64,000 nucleotides of DNA from assembly GCA_023333565.1 (NCBI GenBank), contig JAJKFH010003988.1, positions 186,001 through 250,000 on the forward strand, read 5' to 3'. The notes beneath the pieces are model-generated. The model was given only the letters and a program-made list of their open reading frames with translations. It was not told where the DNA came from and did no database searches. The DNA comes from Puffinus mauretanicus (Eukaryota; Chordata; Aves; Procellariiformes; Procellariidae). The stretch's first letter is position 1; every line of letters begins with the position of its first letter. A program made the translations under genes and the position numbers. Shown here in pieces: positions 58,001 to 61,000 of this stretch.

Positions 58001-61000
58001 TCCCCACAAGAACGTCAGCTAGAAAATGAGCTAGCTTAAGTTTGTGAAATCCTGACCCTTCTGAAATTTACTGGCAGTGTGGGTTTTTTATTTTATTTTA
58101 TTTTGTCAGTGAAGGGTCAGTAACAGGTTAGTATATTATGGCTGGTGGGGTAGAATTAAATACTGAAGATTTTTTTAAATATAAGTTTACACATTATAAA
58201 CTTTCAAACACCTATCTCAAATACAATAAGACTTTCTGGAAACACTGGTTTTCATTTTCTGAACTGTAAATGCATTTGGAACTGCAGCACTGGACAGTGT
58301 AGCAGATCTGTGGGAAGTCAAAGACTTCTTAAAACAGTCTCTACTGCAGAAGTAAACGGGGATCTAAAAGGTTGTAAGCTCTGGTTTAGTTCCAGATTTA
58401 TCATTGCTAACTTCTTTTTTCTATAGCGAAGCTATGTGTACCTCTGTAATTTTTGCCCGTTTGGGTAGCGGGAAGGATGACAGTGAGCCCCAAATGATAG
58501 TGAAAACACCCACCTCTTTCTAGATAATTCTCTGCTAATTTGAGAGGATCCTATTCTCATCCACAGTGGTGCAGTAGAGGGAGAGAAGCATCAAGAAGAG
58601 AGAGAGTATTTCAAGTATCCCTCTATTCCTGCTTTTTTTTCCTTCTTTCTGCCCAGCACCAGAGTGGAATTACCCTGTTGCCCTGGAGCTAGTTTAGTTG
58701 CCAACTAAGGTAGATTAAGACCAACTTGACTGAGCTGTGTTAGGGCATCAGGTAGCTGTACGGGGACTATGAATTACCAAGGAATGTATGGAATAAGGTG
58801 AGAACCGAAGTATGAAAAAGGGATCAAAAACTATTACATTTCAGAGGGTCTTAGGATGAGAGAAGAAAAAAGAAGGGGGAAAAAAAAAGTATTCTCATCT
58901 TAGTGTTACACCAATGGAGTCACCAGACGGATGACTTTAGAACCTCAGCTGAACCATCCTTGCCTCGTCCTCTCCAGTTTCACCTGCTGTGCTATCCAAA
59001 GGCGTACAGTGAAAGAATAGAAAGAGCAGCATGGTCTGATAGGGTTGTGTCATCATTAGCTGTCAAGTCTCAACAACTTCGTATGCTTGTTTTCTTGTCA
59101 GACGCTGCATATTTCTGCAATACTGGATGAAGAACCAGAAATGGATGAGCACTTTATTGTCACCCTGTTCAATCCAACTGGAGGAGCCAGACTAGGCACA
59201 AGAGTGCAAACTATGATTACAGTATTACAGAACCAGGCTCCACTAGGGCTTTTCAGCATCTATCCAGTTACAAATAGGTACTAAACCCTGATTCAGTTAA
59301 AAGGAGATTTTTCATATTCAATAGAGATGGTATCTCCCTACAATTTTGTTTTTGATGAATCCCTTTAAAGAAATTCAGCGATCCAATTGTAAAATATTTG
59401 TAATTTTGAAAAGTACACTGTCAGTCAAATACTATTACTGCTATACAAAAGAATAGAAAAACACTTAAAATGGACTATTCATCATTAGAAATGTCAATTT
59501 CTCTATGGATTTTTTCATAAAACAGTACTTCACTAGTCCCTAAACATTCCACTAATAGTAATCCATGTTAAGAGCTCCAAACCTCAGAGCAGTGCCCAGG
59601 GAGTCACACATTTTGTAATTTATTTTTGTTTTTAAGCTTGTGTAAAATACACTTTCATTCAGGGCTGTTTTTCAGAAGGAAATGAACCATATGGAATGAC
59701 ATTTTCAAAAATCATTCAGCTTAAACCATACAGCTGGTGTGTTAAATTTCAGGCTGGTTTAAGATGTTGTTGAATTTCCTATGACTTTGCCAAGGTTCTT
59801 TGGTAAGAAACATTGGACAACCTTAATTAATGTAGTTTTCAGTCCATCAGATAGCAAAAGCAGTTATTAATATTTTTTTTTTATTTCTGTTGTATATTCT
59901 GCACTGGTGTACTATAAAAATAATATATTTTTTCTTTATTTTCACAATTCTCACATTTAGGACAGATTTCCTCATAATTGAAGAAGCCAACACTACAGTT
60001 TATTTGAAAGTTTCACGGAGTAATGGGCTCAACGTGTCTGTGAGCGTTGAGTGGGAGACACTGTCGGATACTGCATTTGGCATCAGTACGTTCACTTTAT
60101 CGAGAGTGTCCATTGCTTTTGTCAGAGTGGAGATAGCAGGAGACTAGCCAAACATACAGGAGGTGTAACTTTGGTGTAAATTCACGTATTCGGACTTGAT
60201 CACATTAATTAGTATTTTTCTGAGCGTGTCAAAATTCATTAGATAAAAGAGCTGAGCTGCTTAAGAGTCACCTTGTCAGCAGCCACTTCTGCCAGAGTTC
60301 CAATAATCTGTATTGCTCTCCTTGCTGCTTATATGAACATTATTGTTACTAGACTTTTGTGTAATAAAATCTGTTCTTTACTACTTTGAACTTTGGATTT
60401 TTCTAACACAGTATAAGAGACACACTTCACATCAACCTGACGTAGCCTTAAGAATCTTGGTGCCATGACTGCTTGTTGTGATGAGGGGAAGAAGGAGGAC
60501 AAACACATACATTTTGTAGTTTCTTTGTCACTTTTTCACTACTTGCTATCTAGCTGATTTTCTCACTAGCTAAATTCCAAACTGAATGATTCTGAATCAG
60601 ACTCGAATTCCCTATGCATCTTCCATATGCAATTGTAATATATGAAGAATACATTTATTGCTTAACTCTCATTACATCCTCAGTACTATAACAGTTCCGT
60701 GCATTTATATACACTTATACCAACTATTTAGAGACAACTTCAGCATTTCTGATACTAGGTCTGGTTTTGGAAGTAAATCATGAAAATGGCATTGAAAAAG
60801 ACCTCCAGAATAAGTAGTATTTTATTTCACTATATTGCAGGGGGTAGTATCAGTGTCCTGTCTGTCTTGCAAAGTTTTGTGGAAGAGTCATCATCTAGCT
60901 GGTGTTTCTTTACATCGGGAGAAATCCTGTATGGTGTTCTGTTGCGTACGCCTCCAGCTACGTTTTCTACTGTCTACCAGTGGAAAGGAGTTTTTGTTCC

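Larger units (their letters stand above)
57508..59101 (+). other. ADGRV1: Intron 35
   Basis: 1.6 kb with a TTTTA simple repeat at 58084-58104, copy 2 of the dispersed repeat at 58161-58227 and an A-rich tract near 58875-58888. No exon or named element otherwise. Confidence 0.8.
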
